A stretch of DNA of 64,000 nt from Flavobacterium luteum (GTDB taxonomy: Bacteria; Bacteroidota; Bacteroidia; Flavobacteriales; Flavobacteriaceae): positions 372,001 to 436,000 of the forward strand of contig NZ_WAEM01000002.1 in assembly GCF_008806775.1 (NCBI RefSeq). Reading direction: 5' to 3'. Position 1 is the first letter of the stretch, and the number at the start of each line of letters is the position of its first letter. The position numbers and the translations under genes are program-made. Positions 24,800 through 33,072 of this stretch are shown piece by piece. Below the pieces are notes generated by a model, which was given only the letters and a program-made list of their open reading frames with translations, ran no database searches and was not told the DNA's origin.

Positions 24800-25486
24800 A
24801 TGAAGAAAAAAGACATTAAGATTCTATTAGTTGATGACGAACAAGATATTCTTGAAATTGTAGGCTACAATCTCGTTCAAGAAGGCTATCAAATTGTAAC
24901 TGCTATAAATGGTAAAGATGCTATAGCTAAGGCTAAAAAAGAACTACCACATCTTATAATAATGGATGTTATGATGCCCGAAATGGATGGTATGGAAGCT
25001 TGCGAAGCTATTAGAAAAATTCCTGAATTGAATCATGTTATTATAACATTTCTAACGGCAAGAAGCGAAGACTATTCACAAGTGGCTGGTTTTGATGCTG
25101 GAGCCGATGATTATATTACTAAGCCAATAAAACCTAAATTATTAGTTAGTAAAGTTAAAGCGCTATTGAGACGTTTGAAAGAAAATGAAAATATAAATTC
25201 TGAAACGCTAAACGTGGGAGGAATAGAAATAAACCGCGAGGAATATAAAATTATAAAAGACAGTACCGAAATTGTTTTACCAAGAAAAGAGTTTGAATTG
25301 TTTTATTTATTAGCTTCGAAACCCGGTAAAGTCTTTAAAAGAGAAGAAATTCTAGACAAAGTTTGGGGTAATGAAGTAATTGTTGGAGGAAGAACTATAG
25401 ATGTGCATATTCGAAAATTAAGAGAGAAAATTGGTGATGATTTTTTTAAAACCATAAAAGGAGTGGGTTATAAGTTTGAAGTATAA
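24800..25486 (+). CDS. PhoB-like OmpR-family response regulator
   Basis: The product is 228 residues from ATG 24800. A longer in-frame version adds 40 non-conserved residues. The receiver domain has D12-D13, phospho-Asp56 (IIMDVMMP), Thr86 and Lys108 (ITKPI). The C-terminal winged helix (about 130-228) has the OmpR/PhoB pattern VLPRKEFELFYLLASKPGKV and GRTIDVHIRKLREKIG. The kinase gene starts on the base after its stop codon, so they form one operon. By sequence type and pairing it looks like the flavobacterial PhoB, though stress or ion sensors of the same class cannot be excluded. Confidence 0.9.
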   Translation: MKKKDIKILLVDDEQDILEIVGYNLVQEGYQIVTAINGKDAIAKAKKELPHLIIMDVMMPEMDGMEACEAIRKIPELNHVIITFLTARSEDYSQVAGFDAGADDYITKPIKPKLLVSKVKALLRRLKENENINSETLNVGGIEINREEYKIIKDSTEIVLPRKEFELFYLLASKPGKVFKREEILDKVWGNEVIVGGRTIDVHIRKLREKIGDDFFKTIKGVGYKFEV

Positions 25487-26530
25487 ATGACAATAAGTTT
25501 TAAAAACACATACAAGTTTGCAGTAGTTTCTTCTTTATATATTACTCTTTTTTCGAGTGGTTTAGTTGCGCTTTTAACCTATATTTTTTTTTCGTTTTCA
25601 TTGTCATTTATTCTTTGTTTTGCATTAGCTATAGCAATATTTTCGTTTTTTGTAATGCAATATCGTGTAGAACATTTTATTTACAGAAGAGTAAAAAAGA
25701 TTTACGATGACGTTTCGCTACTAGAATCCTCCAACTTTAGAAATCAGCCCATAACTACCGACATGGCAACTCTTACAAGAGAAGTAAAGAAATTCGCTAC
25801 TGATAAAAAGTTAGAAATTGAAATGCTTAAAGTTCGTGAAGAATACCGTCGAGAATTTTTAGGCAATGTTTCACATGAACTAAAAACGCCTCTTTTTACT
25901 GTTCAAGGATATATATCAACACTATTAGAAGGAGGAATGAATGATAAAACCATTCGAAAAAAATATTTAGAACGAGCAGAAAAGGGTGTTGAGCGTTTGA
26001 TTTATATTGTTCAAGATTTAGATATGATTACTAAGCTAGAAGCGGGTGATTTAAATATTGAAATGGTTCCGTTTAATATCGTAAGTTTAGTTCAAAATGT
26101 TTTTGACTTACTTGAAATGGAAGCTTCTAAAAAGGATATTTTACTTCTATTTGACATGAAGTATAACAAGCCTATTATGGTTATAGGTGATCGGGAAAAA
26201 ATAGAACAAGTTGTAATAAATTTAGTAGTAAACTCTATAAAATACGGAAAAGAAAAAGGTTCAACCGAGGTAAGTATAGAAAATCTTACTGATGATAAAG
26301 TGATAGTTCGTGTAAAAGACAACGGTGAGGGCATTGAAGCCAAAAATATTTCGCGCCTTTTTGAACGCTTTTTTAGAGTGGACAAAAGTGGTGCAAGAAG
26401 TCAAGGCGGATCTGGTCTTGGACTTTCAATTGTAAAGCATATTATAGAAGCCCATCAGGAACGCATTTACATAGAAAGCGAATTTGGAGTTGGCTCAGAG
26501 TTTTCCTTCACTCTTAAAAAGGCAAAATAA
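25487..26530 (+). CDS. PhoR-like sensor histidine kinase
   Basis: The product is 347 residues. Two hydrophobic helices near the N-terminus (about 10-33 and 36-56) are separated by only a few residues, so there is almost no periplasmic sensing domain. A short cytoplasmic linker leads to HisKA with phospho-His130 (GNVSHELKTPLF) and an HATPase domain (NLVVNSIKYGKE, VKDNGEGIE, GSGLGLSIVKHI). The lack of an external sensor domain is a trait shared with PhoR, which senses through the transport system. The start is immediately after the response regulator stop. The 3' end overlaps the convergent glycosyltransferase by 36 bases. Confidence 0.9.
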   Translation: MTISFKNTYKFAVVSSLYITLFSSGLVALLTYIFFSFSLSFILCFALAIAIFSFFVMQYRVEHFIYRRVKKIYDDVSLLESSNFRNQPITTDMATLTREVKKFATDKKLEIEMLKVREEYRREFLGNVSHELKTPLFTVQGYISTLLEGGMNDKTIRKKYLERAEKGVERLIYIVQDLDMITKLEAGDLNIEMVPFNIVSLVQNVFDLLEMEASKKDILLLFDMKYNKPIMVIGDREKIEQVVINLVVNSIKYGKEKGSTEVSIENLTDDKVIVRVKDNGEGIEAKNISRLFERFFRVDKSGARSQGGSGLGLSIVKHIIEAHQERIYIESEFGVGSEFSFTLKKAK

Positions 26531-27574
26531 ATTCTTCCAATGAATGGGTTTTTCTTCTATTTGTAAGCCTTTATATACTAAAATTTCTGCTAAATCTTCT
26601 AAATTAAAATTCTCTTGTTTTGCATAAGGAACCAAACCTATCTTTTTTAATTTTCGAGCTAGATACTCTTGTTCGTATTGCCCCGGAGTAGGAATAAAAA
26701 AAGCTTTTTTTCTTAGCTTTGCTAAATCCATAATGGTGGTATATCCTGATCGGCAAAGCACTACTTTACTTTCGTTAAAAGCTTGTTCTAATTCATTAGA
26801 TGTCATGAAGTTATAATACAATATGTTTCCTACTTGTTCTTTAGTTTGAACACTTTCCACTTTTCCTTTAATAAAAATTACTCTTTCTTTATAATCCAAC
26901 AATTTTTTCGATAGAATTTCCTCAAGTATTCCACGTTGAGGATCAGGCCCTGATAATATTACCATTAAATCATATTGAATTGGCAACTCCTTTCTTTCAA
27001 AACGACTCAAAGGCCCAATGTATTTTACCTTTAAAAGTTCTTTTTTCATATGACCTAATTTACCTGTTAAATTTGGTTCGTCTTCAAAATCGGGCACCCA
27101 ACATTCATCAAATTTATCAATAGCTTGTTGGTGTAGCATACTGGTTAACCAAGTTGTATTACCCGTCAAAACATTCAATTGATGCGTAATAAAAACAGAT
27201 TGTACTTTTTTATTAAAAACTCCTAGCCTGTTGTCTGAGATGATTCCGGTTAAATTAAATTCTTTTACCCATTTTTTTACTATTTTTTTTTCGTCTAAAA
27301 TAGCTTCTATCATTTTTGGAGTATTTCTAAGCATTTTCCACTTAAAATTGGCGCCATTTTTAGCATATTCAATTTCGTAAGAAGGCAATTCTAAGGCTTG
27401 AAGATGGGGAAACTCTTTTTGTAACATAGCTAGCGCCACTCCATCTGAAGCAATTATTGGCGTAAATCCATTTTCTTCCAATGCTTTTATAATAGGAATA
27501 CAACGTGTAGCATGACCTAAACCCCAGTTTAGTGGAGCGACTAAAATATTTTTAGAAGGTATTGGTAAATTCAT
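26495..27574 (-). CDS. MurG-like family glycosyltransferase
   Basis: The product is 359 residues. It shows a GT-B layout: an N-terminal glycine-rich loop APLNWGLGHATRC (about 13-25) and a C-terminal donor-site motif CRSGYTTIMDLAKL followed by IPTPGQYEQEYLA. The same features occur in MurG and monogalactosyldiacylglycerol synthase-like enzymes. The true MurG is expected in the dcw cluster, so this is a paralogue with unknown acceptor. No signal peptide or membrane helix is visible, so it is probably cytoplasmic or peripherally membrane-bound. It converges on the histidine kinase gene and overlaps its last 36 bases. Confidence 0.8.
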   Translation of the reverse strand: MNLPIPSKNILVAPLNWGLGHATRCIPIIKALEENGFTPIIASDGVALAMLQKEFPHLQALELPSYEIEYAKNGANFKWKMLRNTPKMIEAILDEKKIVKKWVKEFNLTGIISDNRLGVFNKKVQSVFITHQLNVLTGNTTWLTSMLHQQAIDKFDECWVPDFEDEPNLTGKLGHMKKELLKVKYIGPLSRFERKELPIQYDLMVILSGPDPQRGILEEILSKKLLDYKERVIFIKGKVESVQTKEQVGNILYYNFMTSNELEQAFNESKVVLCRSGYTTIMDLAKLRKKAFFIPTPGQYEQEYLARKLKKIGLVPYAKQENFNLEDLAEILVYKGLQIEEKPIHWKNLFCLFKSEGKL

Positions 27575-27667
27575 TTGTTTGTTATGCGTCTATTTTTAAA
27601 ACTGCAAGATAAAAACATTTCTAGTCTTGTATATTTCCTTAATTTTGTGAAAACATTAAATTAAATC

Positions 27668-28342
27668 GTGGGAAGTAAAAATAAGTTAAAAAGATTCAAG
27701 GAAAACGAAACATTCGAAAATGTTTTTCAACCAACAAGAGAAGAAGTGGTTTCGGGTTCTTTTCCGCTAAAAGGAAAATGGAACGCTGAATTTTTCAAAA
27801 ACAACAATCCTTTAGTTTTAGAATTGGGTTGTGGAAAAGGAGAATACTCCGTTGGTTTAGCCGAAAAATATCCTGATAAAAATTTTATTGGAATTGATAT
27901 CAAAGGAGCGCGATTCTGGCGTGGAGCAAAAACAGCTGTTGATGACGGTTTGCATAACGTAGCTTTTATAAGAACTCAAATAGAATTAATAGATTTTATT
28001 TTTGCCGAAAATGAAATCGATGAAATTTGGATCACTTTCCCCGACCCGCAAATTAAATACAAACGAACCAAACACCGAATGACCAATTCAGAATTTTTGC
28101 AATTGTATAAAAAAATTCTCAAACCTGATGGCATCATGAATCTTAAAACCGACAGTGAATTCATGCATGGGTATACTTTAGGATTACTTCATGGAGAAGG
28201 TCATGAGGTTTTATACGCCAATCATAATGTTTATGTAAATGAGGGATCTCCTGAAGAAGTAACTGCTATTCAGACGTTTTATGAAAAACAATATTTGCAA
28301 ATTAACAAAGCAATAACGTATATTCGTTTCAAAATTAAGTAG
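27668..28342 (+). CDS. trmB: tRNA (guanine-N7)-methyltransferase
   Basis: The product is 224 residues from a GTG start. TrmB methylates G46 in the tRNA variable loop using SAM. The SAM-binding motif is LELGCGKGEYS (about residues 55-65) and the family signature FPDPQIKYKRTKHRM lies near 125-139. The GTG start gives the standard flavobacterial N-terminus GSKNKLKRF. The LysE-type gene begins 2 bases after its stop, and the alkyltransferase-like gene 6 bases after that, so the three look like an operon. Confidence 0.94.
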   Translation: MGSKNKLKRFKENETFENVFQPTREEVVSGSFPLKGKWNAEFFKNNNPLVLELGCGKGEYSVGLAEKYPDKNFIGIDIKGARFWRGAKTAVDDGLHNVAFIRTQIELIDFIFAENEIDEIWITFPDPQIKYKRTKHRMTNSEFLQLYKKILKPDGIMNLKTDSEFMHGYTLGLLHGEGHEVLYANHNVYVNEGSPEEVTAIQTFYEKQYLQINKAITYIRFKIK

Positions 28343-28343
28343 G

Positions 28344-28976
28344 ATGAATTTTGTTTTGCCGCTTTTTTTCGGATTTATTTCAGCAGCCATTGGCATAGCT
28401 CTTCCAGGGTTAATAAACATGACTGCTGCAAAAGTCAGTATTCGAGACGGACGAGAACGAGCAATGCTTTTTATATCTGGAGCGGTAATCATCATTTTTT
28501 TTCAAACCTTAACGGCTATTCTTTTTGCTCGTTTTATCGATTCTAGACCCGATGTGGTTATCTTACTAAGAGAAATTGGGTTTGCTATATTCTTGTTTTT
28601 AACCATTTATTTTTTTGCACTTGCTAAAAAGCCAAAAATTAAAAAAGAAGAAATTAAAATGAGAAGCAAAACGAATCGTTTTTTTCTTGGTATGTTACTC
28701 TCGGCGCTAAACTTTTTCCCTGTTCCTTATTATGTTTTTGTTACTATATCTTTATCGTCTTATCGCCTTTTTATTTTCGAAAAAACTTCCATATCTTTAT
28801 TCCTTATTGGTGTGCTCTTAGGCTCTTTCTTAGTGTTTTATTATTATATCGCTTTTTTTAAAAAAATTGAAAATAAAACCGATTTTTTCTTCAAAAACAT
28901 GAATAAAATTATAGGGTCAATTACAGGAGTCATCGCATTGGTCACTTTGTTTAATATTTTCAAATACTATTATTAA
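28344..28976 (+). CDS. LysE-family exporter
   Basis: The product is 210 residues with about six hydrophobic helices. The N-terminal half has the LysE/RhtB-type pattern of a Gly/Pro-containing first helix (GIALPGLINM) and a cytoplasmic basic loop (KKPKIKKEEIK) before the second half. LysE proteins export amino acids or similar small molecules using the proton gradient. The substrate is unknown. It sits tightly between trmB and the alkyltransferase-like gene. Confidence 0.78.
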   Translation: MNFVLPLFFGFISAAIGIALPGLINMTAAKVSIRDGRERAMLFISGAVIIIFFQTLTAILFARFIDSRPDVVILLREIGFAIFLFLTIYFFALAKKPKIKKEEIKMRSKTNRFFLGMLLSALNFFPVPYYVFVTISLSSYRLFIFEKTSISLFLIGVLLGSFLVFYYYIAFFKKIENKTDFFFKNMNKIIGSITGVIALVTLFNIFKYYY

Positions 28977-28981
28977 AAAAT

Positions 28982-29305
28982 TTGGAAGTTAATTTTTTTG
29001 AAAGAGTATATGCCGTTGCCAGACAAATTCCTTACGGAAAAGTAACTTCCTATGGTGCTATTGCAAAAGTTTTAGGAACCGCTCGCTCTGCAAGAATGGT
29101 AGGTTGGGCAATGAATGCTTGCCATAATCTCGAGGATGTACCTGCACATCGTGTGGTAAACAGAAACGGATTATTGACAGGAAAACATCATTTTGACGGA
29201 ACCAATTTGATGCAACAACTTCTAGAAAATGAAGGTGTTACAGTTATAAACAACCAGATTGTAGATTTTAAGAACCATTTTTGGGAGCCTGAAATGATTT
29301 CTTAG
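28982..29305 (+). CDS. Alkyltransferase-like (ATL) DNA-binding protein
   Basis: The product is 107 residues from a TTG start. It has the C-terminal MGMT/Ogt DNA-binding fold (QIPYGKVTSYGAIAKVLG at about 15-32, RMVGWAMNAC at 38-47). The active-site motif, PCHRV in true methyltransferases, is PAHRV here, so the acceptor Cys is replaced by Ala. ATL proteins bind O6-alkylguanine and hand the lesion to nucleotide excision repair instead of repairing it directly. The product is small, as expected for ATLs. It ends 5 bases before the convergent thioredoxin-like gene. Confidence 0.9.
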   Translation: MEVNFFERVYAVARQIPYGKVTSYGAIAKVLGTARSARMVGWAMNACHNLEDVPAHRVVNRNGLLTGKHHFDGTNLMQQLLENEGVTVINNQIVDFKNHFWEPEMIS

Positions 29306-29310
29306 TTTAT

Positions 29311-30825
29311 TTATTCTTTATCCTCGTTTTCTATAACTTTTATTATGTCTTTTATCTGTTCTACTCCTATTCTTTTTGCTTTAATCATTTTATTTCGGTC
29401 TAACAGGTAAATAACAGGTGTCGAATAAATATCGTATTTTGTTTTCAAATCGGTATAATGTGCTCCGTCATAAACATTAATCCAATCTAGCTTTTTATCA
29501 GCAACATATTTTTTATATTTCTCAATATCATGTTGGGTATAAACACCAAAAACTTTTACATTTTTATTTTCCTTGAGTAAATCATGATATACTTCTAGCA
29601 ATTTTGGAATTTCTGTTTGGCAATGCCCACAATCGACATCCCAAAAAACAAGAATTAGAAAGTCTGCTTGTACCGAATGTAATCTTAAAAAAGTTTTCTG
29701 TATTTCGGCGCTATTGGCATAAAATATTTTAGTAGCTTCTTCACTTGTTTTTGCCGATTCAAAACCCATTTTAGCAATTTTATCGCCTTCTTCTATTGGA
29801 ATCATAGGGATGTCGGGGGCAATTTTCCCTAATAAAATAGGTCTTAAAAGATCAGCACGGTTAATTATATTTTTTACAATATTGTCGTCATTATATAGTT
29901 CATTGGCTTTGCCCGTTTTAAAATAAGTATCAGAAATATGTACAAATACCTTGTCAAAACCCATTAGTTTTGAAGTTTCATAAGTAGATGTAAAATGAGC
30001 TAATAGTAACTTGTACATGATACTATTTGGAGCTGTTTTACTCATAATTCGGTCAACGGCAACACTAGCAGAGTCGGGATGTATGGTAACTAGATTTTCA
30101 AAATAGCGTTTCAATTTAGGTGCAAAAAATGGAGAACGTATTAACCCGTCATTTTTAAAATCGACGTTATCCCAATAATGGTTTTTATAGTAATTAAAAA
30201 CGGCAACACTATCAGGTCTGCCATTTGAAGCTTTGGGGATTTCTTTAAGGACTTTTTCAATTTTTAAATTAAGTACTTCACCTATAAAACTTCCTTTATT
30301 TTGTTCGTAGAAGTTCTCTTCATAAGCAACAATATTGTCGTTTAATTTTTTTTGTTTTGTAGTCATAAAAGCAGTAGAGTCTGCCTTTGTCATGCCTTTG
30401 GTTTTAATTTTCAAATCGTTAAATTCTTTTTTTTGAGTATTGATGTATTTTACATATTCAAAAAAATCGTTTTCACGTTTAGAGGTTGGGCTACTTAAAT
30501 CAGAAGAGGCATTGTTAGAAAGATCACTATTTAAAGTCATTGTTTGATTTTCATCATCTATATAAAAATCAAAATAGATGGATTTGGCTTGACTTACTAG
30601 GGAATAAACTCCTTTTTCTAATTTCTTTTTCCCTTTAAAAATAATTTTCCCATTCTTTATATTCTTGCAAGTATCGGCAATCATGTTTTTATCAAATTGA
30701 TAAAACGTAAGGTAAACTAAGGTGTCATTGCAATTCTTTAAATTAATTTTAATTTCATGCACTTCTTGCGCATGAATTGATGATGAAAATAAAACAACAA
30801 TAAAGGATAAAAATAATTTTTTCAT
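29311..30825 (-). CDS. Secreted thioredoxin-fold (TlpA-like) protein with DUF4369/DUF5106-type regions
   Basis: The product is 504 residues. A signal peptide (1-19, ending HAQ) is followed by a beta-rich DUF4369-like domain (about 22-120), a helical middle (about 130-345, DUF5106-like) and a thioredoxin-like C-terminal domain with the active site DVDCGHCQTEIPKL and a cis-Pro loop IYSTPVIYLLD. It is likely a periplasmic thiol-disulfide oxidoreductase. Such multi-domain TlpA-like proteins are abundant in Bacteroidetes. Its substrate is unknown. The gene is monocistronic. Confidence 0.85.
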   Translation of the reverse strand: MKKLFLSFIVVLFSSSIHAQEVHEIKINLKNCNDTLVYLTFYQFDKNMIADTCKNIKNGKIIFKGKKKLEKGVYSLVSQAKSIYFDFYIDDENQTMTLNSDLSNNASSDLSSPTSKRENDFFEYVKYINTQKKEFNDLKIKTKGMTKADSTAFMTTKQKKLNDNIVAYEENFYEQNKGSFIGEVLNLKIEKVLKEIPKASNGRPDSVAVFNYYKNHYWDNVDFKNDGLIRSPFFAPKLKRYFENLVTIHPDSASVAVDRIMSKTAPNSIMYKLLLAHFTSTYETSKLMGFDKVFVHISDTYFKTGKANELYNDDNIVKNIINRADLLRPILLGKIAPDIPMIPIEEGDKIAKMGFESAKTSEEATKIFYANSAEIQKTFLRLHSVQADFLILVFWDVDCGHCQTEIPKLLEVYHDLLKENKNVKVFGVYTQHDIEKYKKYVADKKLDWINVYDGAHYTDLKTKYDIYSTPVIYLLDRNKMIKAKRIGVEQIKDIIKVIENEDKE

Positions 30826-30960
30826 AATTGTAACTGCTTTTAATGTACAAAATAATTTTCAAAAATAGCGTAAAATTTAAAATTGAACAACATCGTTTTA
30901 TTTCATTTAACATTCAAAATATTTTGAATCCTTTAACTGTTATTTCAAAAGAATTCGTAT

Positions 30961-30968
30961 TATATTTG
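30961..30968 (+). promoter_or_regulatory. -7 element upstream of the Mrp/Nfu/ferredoxin genes
   Basis: TATATTTG matches TAnnTTTG and lies 39 bases upstream of the Mrp ATG. The -33 element is weak. Confidence 0.5.
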
Positions 30969-31007
30969 CAATCTAAAATAAGTCTAAATTAAGACAAGAA
31001 TCAGGTT

Positions 31008-32156
31008 ATGAAAATAGAAAAGAAAGACATTCTTAAAGCTTTAGAAACAATTACTGTAGCTGGTGAAGGAAAAAATATGGTAGAAAGTGGTGCGGTAACA
31101 AATGTGGTGACTTTTGCCGATGAAGTTGTTGTTGATTTGGTTTTAACAACACCAGCCATGCACATCAAAAAAAGAGCTGAAGACGATATTAGAAAAACGA
31201 TTCAGGACTTAGTATATGCTGATGCAAAAGTAAAAGTAAATATTAAAATCGAAGCGGCTCCAAAAACTACTACTGATGCTAATACTATTAAGGGGAAAAA
31301 TATTCCTAGTATAAAAAACATTATCGCAGTAGCCTCAGGAAAAGGTGGGGTAGGAAAGTCTACAGTTACTGCAAATTTAGCAGTAACATTAGCAAAAATG
31401 GGATTTTCTGTAGGGATTTTAGACGCTGATATTTACGGACCGTCTATGCCTATTATGTTTGATGTAGAGTCTGCAAAACCAGTTTCGGTTGCTGTTGACG
31501 GAAAATCAAAAATGAAACCAGTAGAAAGTTACGGCATAAAAATACTTTCCATAGGATTTTTTACAGCTCCTAGTCAGGCTGTAATTTGGCGAGGACCAAT
31601 GGCTTCAAAAGCATTAAATCAAATGATTTTTGATGCTGATTGGGGCGAACTGGATTTTATGTTATTAGACTTACCCCCAGGCACTGGTGATATTCATCTA
31701 TCGATAGTACAATCGTTACCTATAACTGGTGTTGTAGTTGTTAGTACACCTCAAGCAGTAGCTTTAGCCGATGCTAAAAAAGGGGTTTCTATGTTTATGT
31801 CTGATGCCATAAATGTTCCCGTTCTTGGAATTATAGAAAACATGGCCTATTTTACCCCAGAGGAATTGCCAAGCAATAAATATTATATTTTTGGCAAAGA
31901 AGGCGCTAAAAATTTAGCCGAAGATTTACAAGTACCTTTCTTAGGAGAAGTTCCTATTGTTCAATCCATTCGTGAAGCGGGAGATTACGGACGCCCTGCA
32001 GCTATGCAAACTGGTTCAGTAATTGAAACCGTTTTTGAAGAAATTACTCGAAATGTGGTTCAGGAAGTAGTGAGCAGAAACGAGAATTTACCTCCTACAG
32101 AAGCAGTTAAAATAACTACAATGGCTGGTTGTTCAGCTGTTAAAGGTAAAAAATAG
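31008..32156 (+). CDS. Mrp/NBP35-family P-loop ATPase (Fe-S cluster carrier)
   Basis: The product is 382 residues. An N-terminal MIP18-like domain (residues 1-90) precedes a deviant Walker A ASGKGGVGKSTV at about 107-118 and the Mrp block LDADIYGPSMPIM. It loads or transfers Fe-S clusters. The CxxC that ligates the cluster in E. coli Mrp, just after the ENM motif, is absent: here ENMAYFTPEELPSNKYYIFG follows. The only nearby Cys is in the last ten residues. Downstream are an Nfu-type protein and a 2Fe-2S ferredoxin, so the three may form an Fe-S assembly set. Confidence 0.9.
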   Translation: MKIEKKDILKALETITVAGEGKNMVESGAVTNVVTFADEVVVDLVLTTPAMHIKKRAEDDIRKTIQDLVYADAKVKVNIKIEAAPKTTTDANTIKGKNIPSIKNIIAVASGKGGVGKSTVTANLAVTLAKMGFSVGILDADIYGPSMPIMFDVESAKPVSVAVDGKSKMKPVESYGIKILSIGFFTAPSQAVIWRGPMASKALNQMIFDADWGELDFMLLDLPPGTGDIHLSIVQSLPITGVVVVSTPQAVALADAKKGVSMFMSDAINVPVLGIIENMAYFTPEELPSNKYYIFGKEGAKNLAEDLQVPFLGEVPIVQSIREAGDYGRPAAMQTGSVIETVFEEITRNVVQEVVSRNENLPPTEAVKITTMAGCSAVKGKK

Positions 32157-32218
32157 ATTGTAAAGGAATTTACTTTTAAAGATAATCCAACAATCAAAAA
32201 ATACTAAAATCGAATACC

Positions 32219-32458
32219 ATGACAACAGAAGAATTAACAAGTAACGTACTGAAAGCACTAGACGAAATTAGACCTTTTTTAAATTCTGATGGAGGAGACA
32301 TTTCACTCATTTCTATAGAAGACAACAAACATGTAAAAGTGCGTCTAGAAGGGGCTTGTACCAGTTGTAGTGTAAACCAAATGACACTCAGAGCCGGTGT
32401 TGAAACTACTATAAAAAAGTTTGCTCCACAAATAGAAACTGTCGTGAATATTCTTTAA
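32219..32458 (+). CDS. NifU-like (Nfu) Fe-S scaffold domain protein
   Basis: The product is 79 residues, consisting only of the NifU C-terminal domain. The cluster-binding CxxC is in GACTSCSVNQMTL, and the N-terminal part has IRPFLNSDGGDISL, the domain's hallmark. It binds and hands on a 4Fe-4S cluster. It lies 62 bases downstream of the Mrp gene, whose own CxxC is missing, so it may supply the cluster-holding function. A ferredoxin gene follows after 67 bases. Confidence 0.93.
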   Translation: MTTEELTSNVLKALDEIRPFLNSDGGDISLISIEDNKHVKVRLEGACTSCSVNQMTLRAGVETTIKKFAPQIETVVNIL

Positions 32459-32525
32459 AAATAATCCTAACTTAATTCAAAACATTCAAGTTGATAACTT
32501 TCGTTAGCAGCTTAAAGTAAACATT

Positions 32526-32843
32526 ATGGACATATTAATAAAAATAAAAGATAGAGAAGGAGTAATTCATGAATTGCAAGCACCAACAGATATGGCAATG
32601 AATATCATGGAATTGTGTAAAGCCTATGAGCTTCCCGTTGAGGGCACTTGTGGAGGTATGGCTATGTGTGCTTCGTGTCAGTGCTATGTATTAAATGATG
32701 TGTCATTGCCTGAAATGGGAGAAGATGAAGAAGCCATGCTTTCAGAAGCTTTTTATGTAAAACCCAATAGCCGACTTGGATGTCAAATTCCAATAACAGA
32801 AAGTTTAGAAGGATTAGAGTTAGAATTGGCTCCTGAGTATTAA
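32526..32843 (+). CDS. 2Fe-2S ferredoxin (adrenodoxin type)
   Basis: The product is 105 residues. The cluster ligands are C42, C48, C51 and C86 (spacing C-x5-C-x2-C-x34-C), in GTCGGMAMCASCQC and RLGCQIPI. This is the adrenodoxin/ISC-type spacing rather than the plant type. It is a cytoplasmic one-electron carrier, plausibly feeding electrons to Fe-S assembly by the Mrp/Nfu genes just upstream. A strong terminator follows. Confidence 0.94.
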   Translation: MDILIKIKDREGVIHELQAPTDMAMNIMELCKAYELPVEGTCGGMAMCASCQCYVLNDVSLPEMGEDEEAMLSEAFYVKPNSRLGCQIPITESLEGLELELAPEY

Positions 32844-32848
32844 AAATA

Positions 32849-32883
32849 AAAAAACCGTTTTAAAATTTTAAAACGGTTTTTTT
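32849..32883 (+). terminator. Terminator after the ferredoxin gene
   Basis: AAAACCGTTTTAAAA and its perfect complement form a palindrome followed by a run of T residues, 6 bases after the ferredoxin stop. It also lies at the 3' end of the convergent tRNA-Leu gene. Confidence 0.9.
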
Positions 32884-32884
32884 G

Positions 32885-32966
32885 TGCGGATAATAGGACT
32901 CGAACCTACACGCCTTGCGGCACCAGATCCTAAGTCTGGCATGTCTACCAATTTCACCATATCCGC
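32885..32966 (-). tRNA. tRNA-Leu (anticodon TAG)
   Basis: The minus strand starts GCGGATATGGTGAAATTGG. The acceptor arms GCGGATA/TATCCGC are perfect. The anticodon arm CCAGA-CTTAGGA-TCTGG gives anticodon TAG, decoding CTA. A class II long variable arm and the GGTTCGAGTCC T-arm are present. The 3' CCA is not encoded. It lies between the ferredoxin terminator and the divergent dipeptidase promoter. Confidence 0.95.
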
Positions 32967-33043
32967 GAAATATGACTGCAAATATAATCATATCTTCTAA
33001 CTTTCAAAGGAATTTTTTCGAAAAATAATTATTCTCTTTTTTG

Positions 33044-33051
33044 TACTTTTG
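33044..33051 (+). promoter_or_regulatory. -7 element of the dipeptidase promoter
   Basis: TACTTTTG matches TAnnTTTG and lies 21 bases upstream of the ATG. No clear -33 TTG was found. Confidence 0.45.
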
Positions 33052-33072
33052 ATAGTATAAATAAAGTAACTT

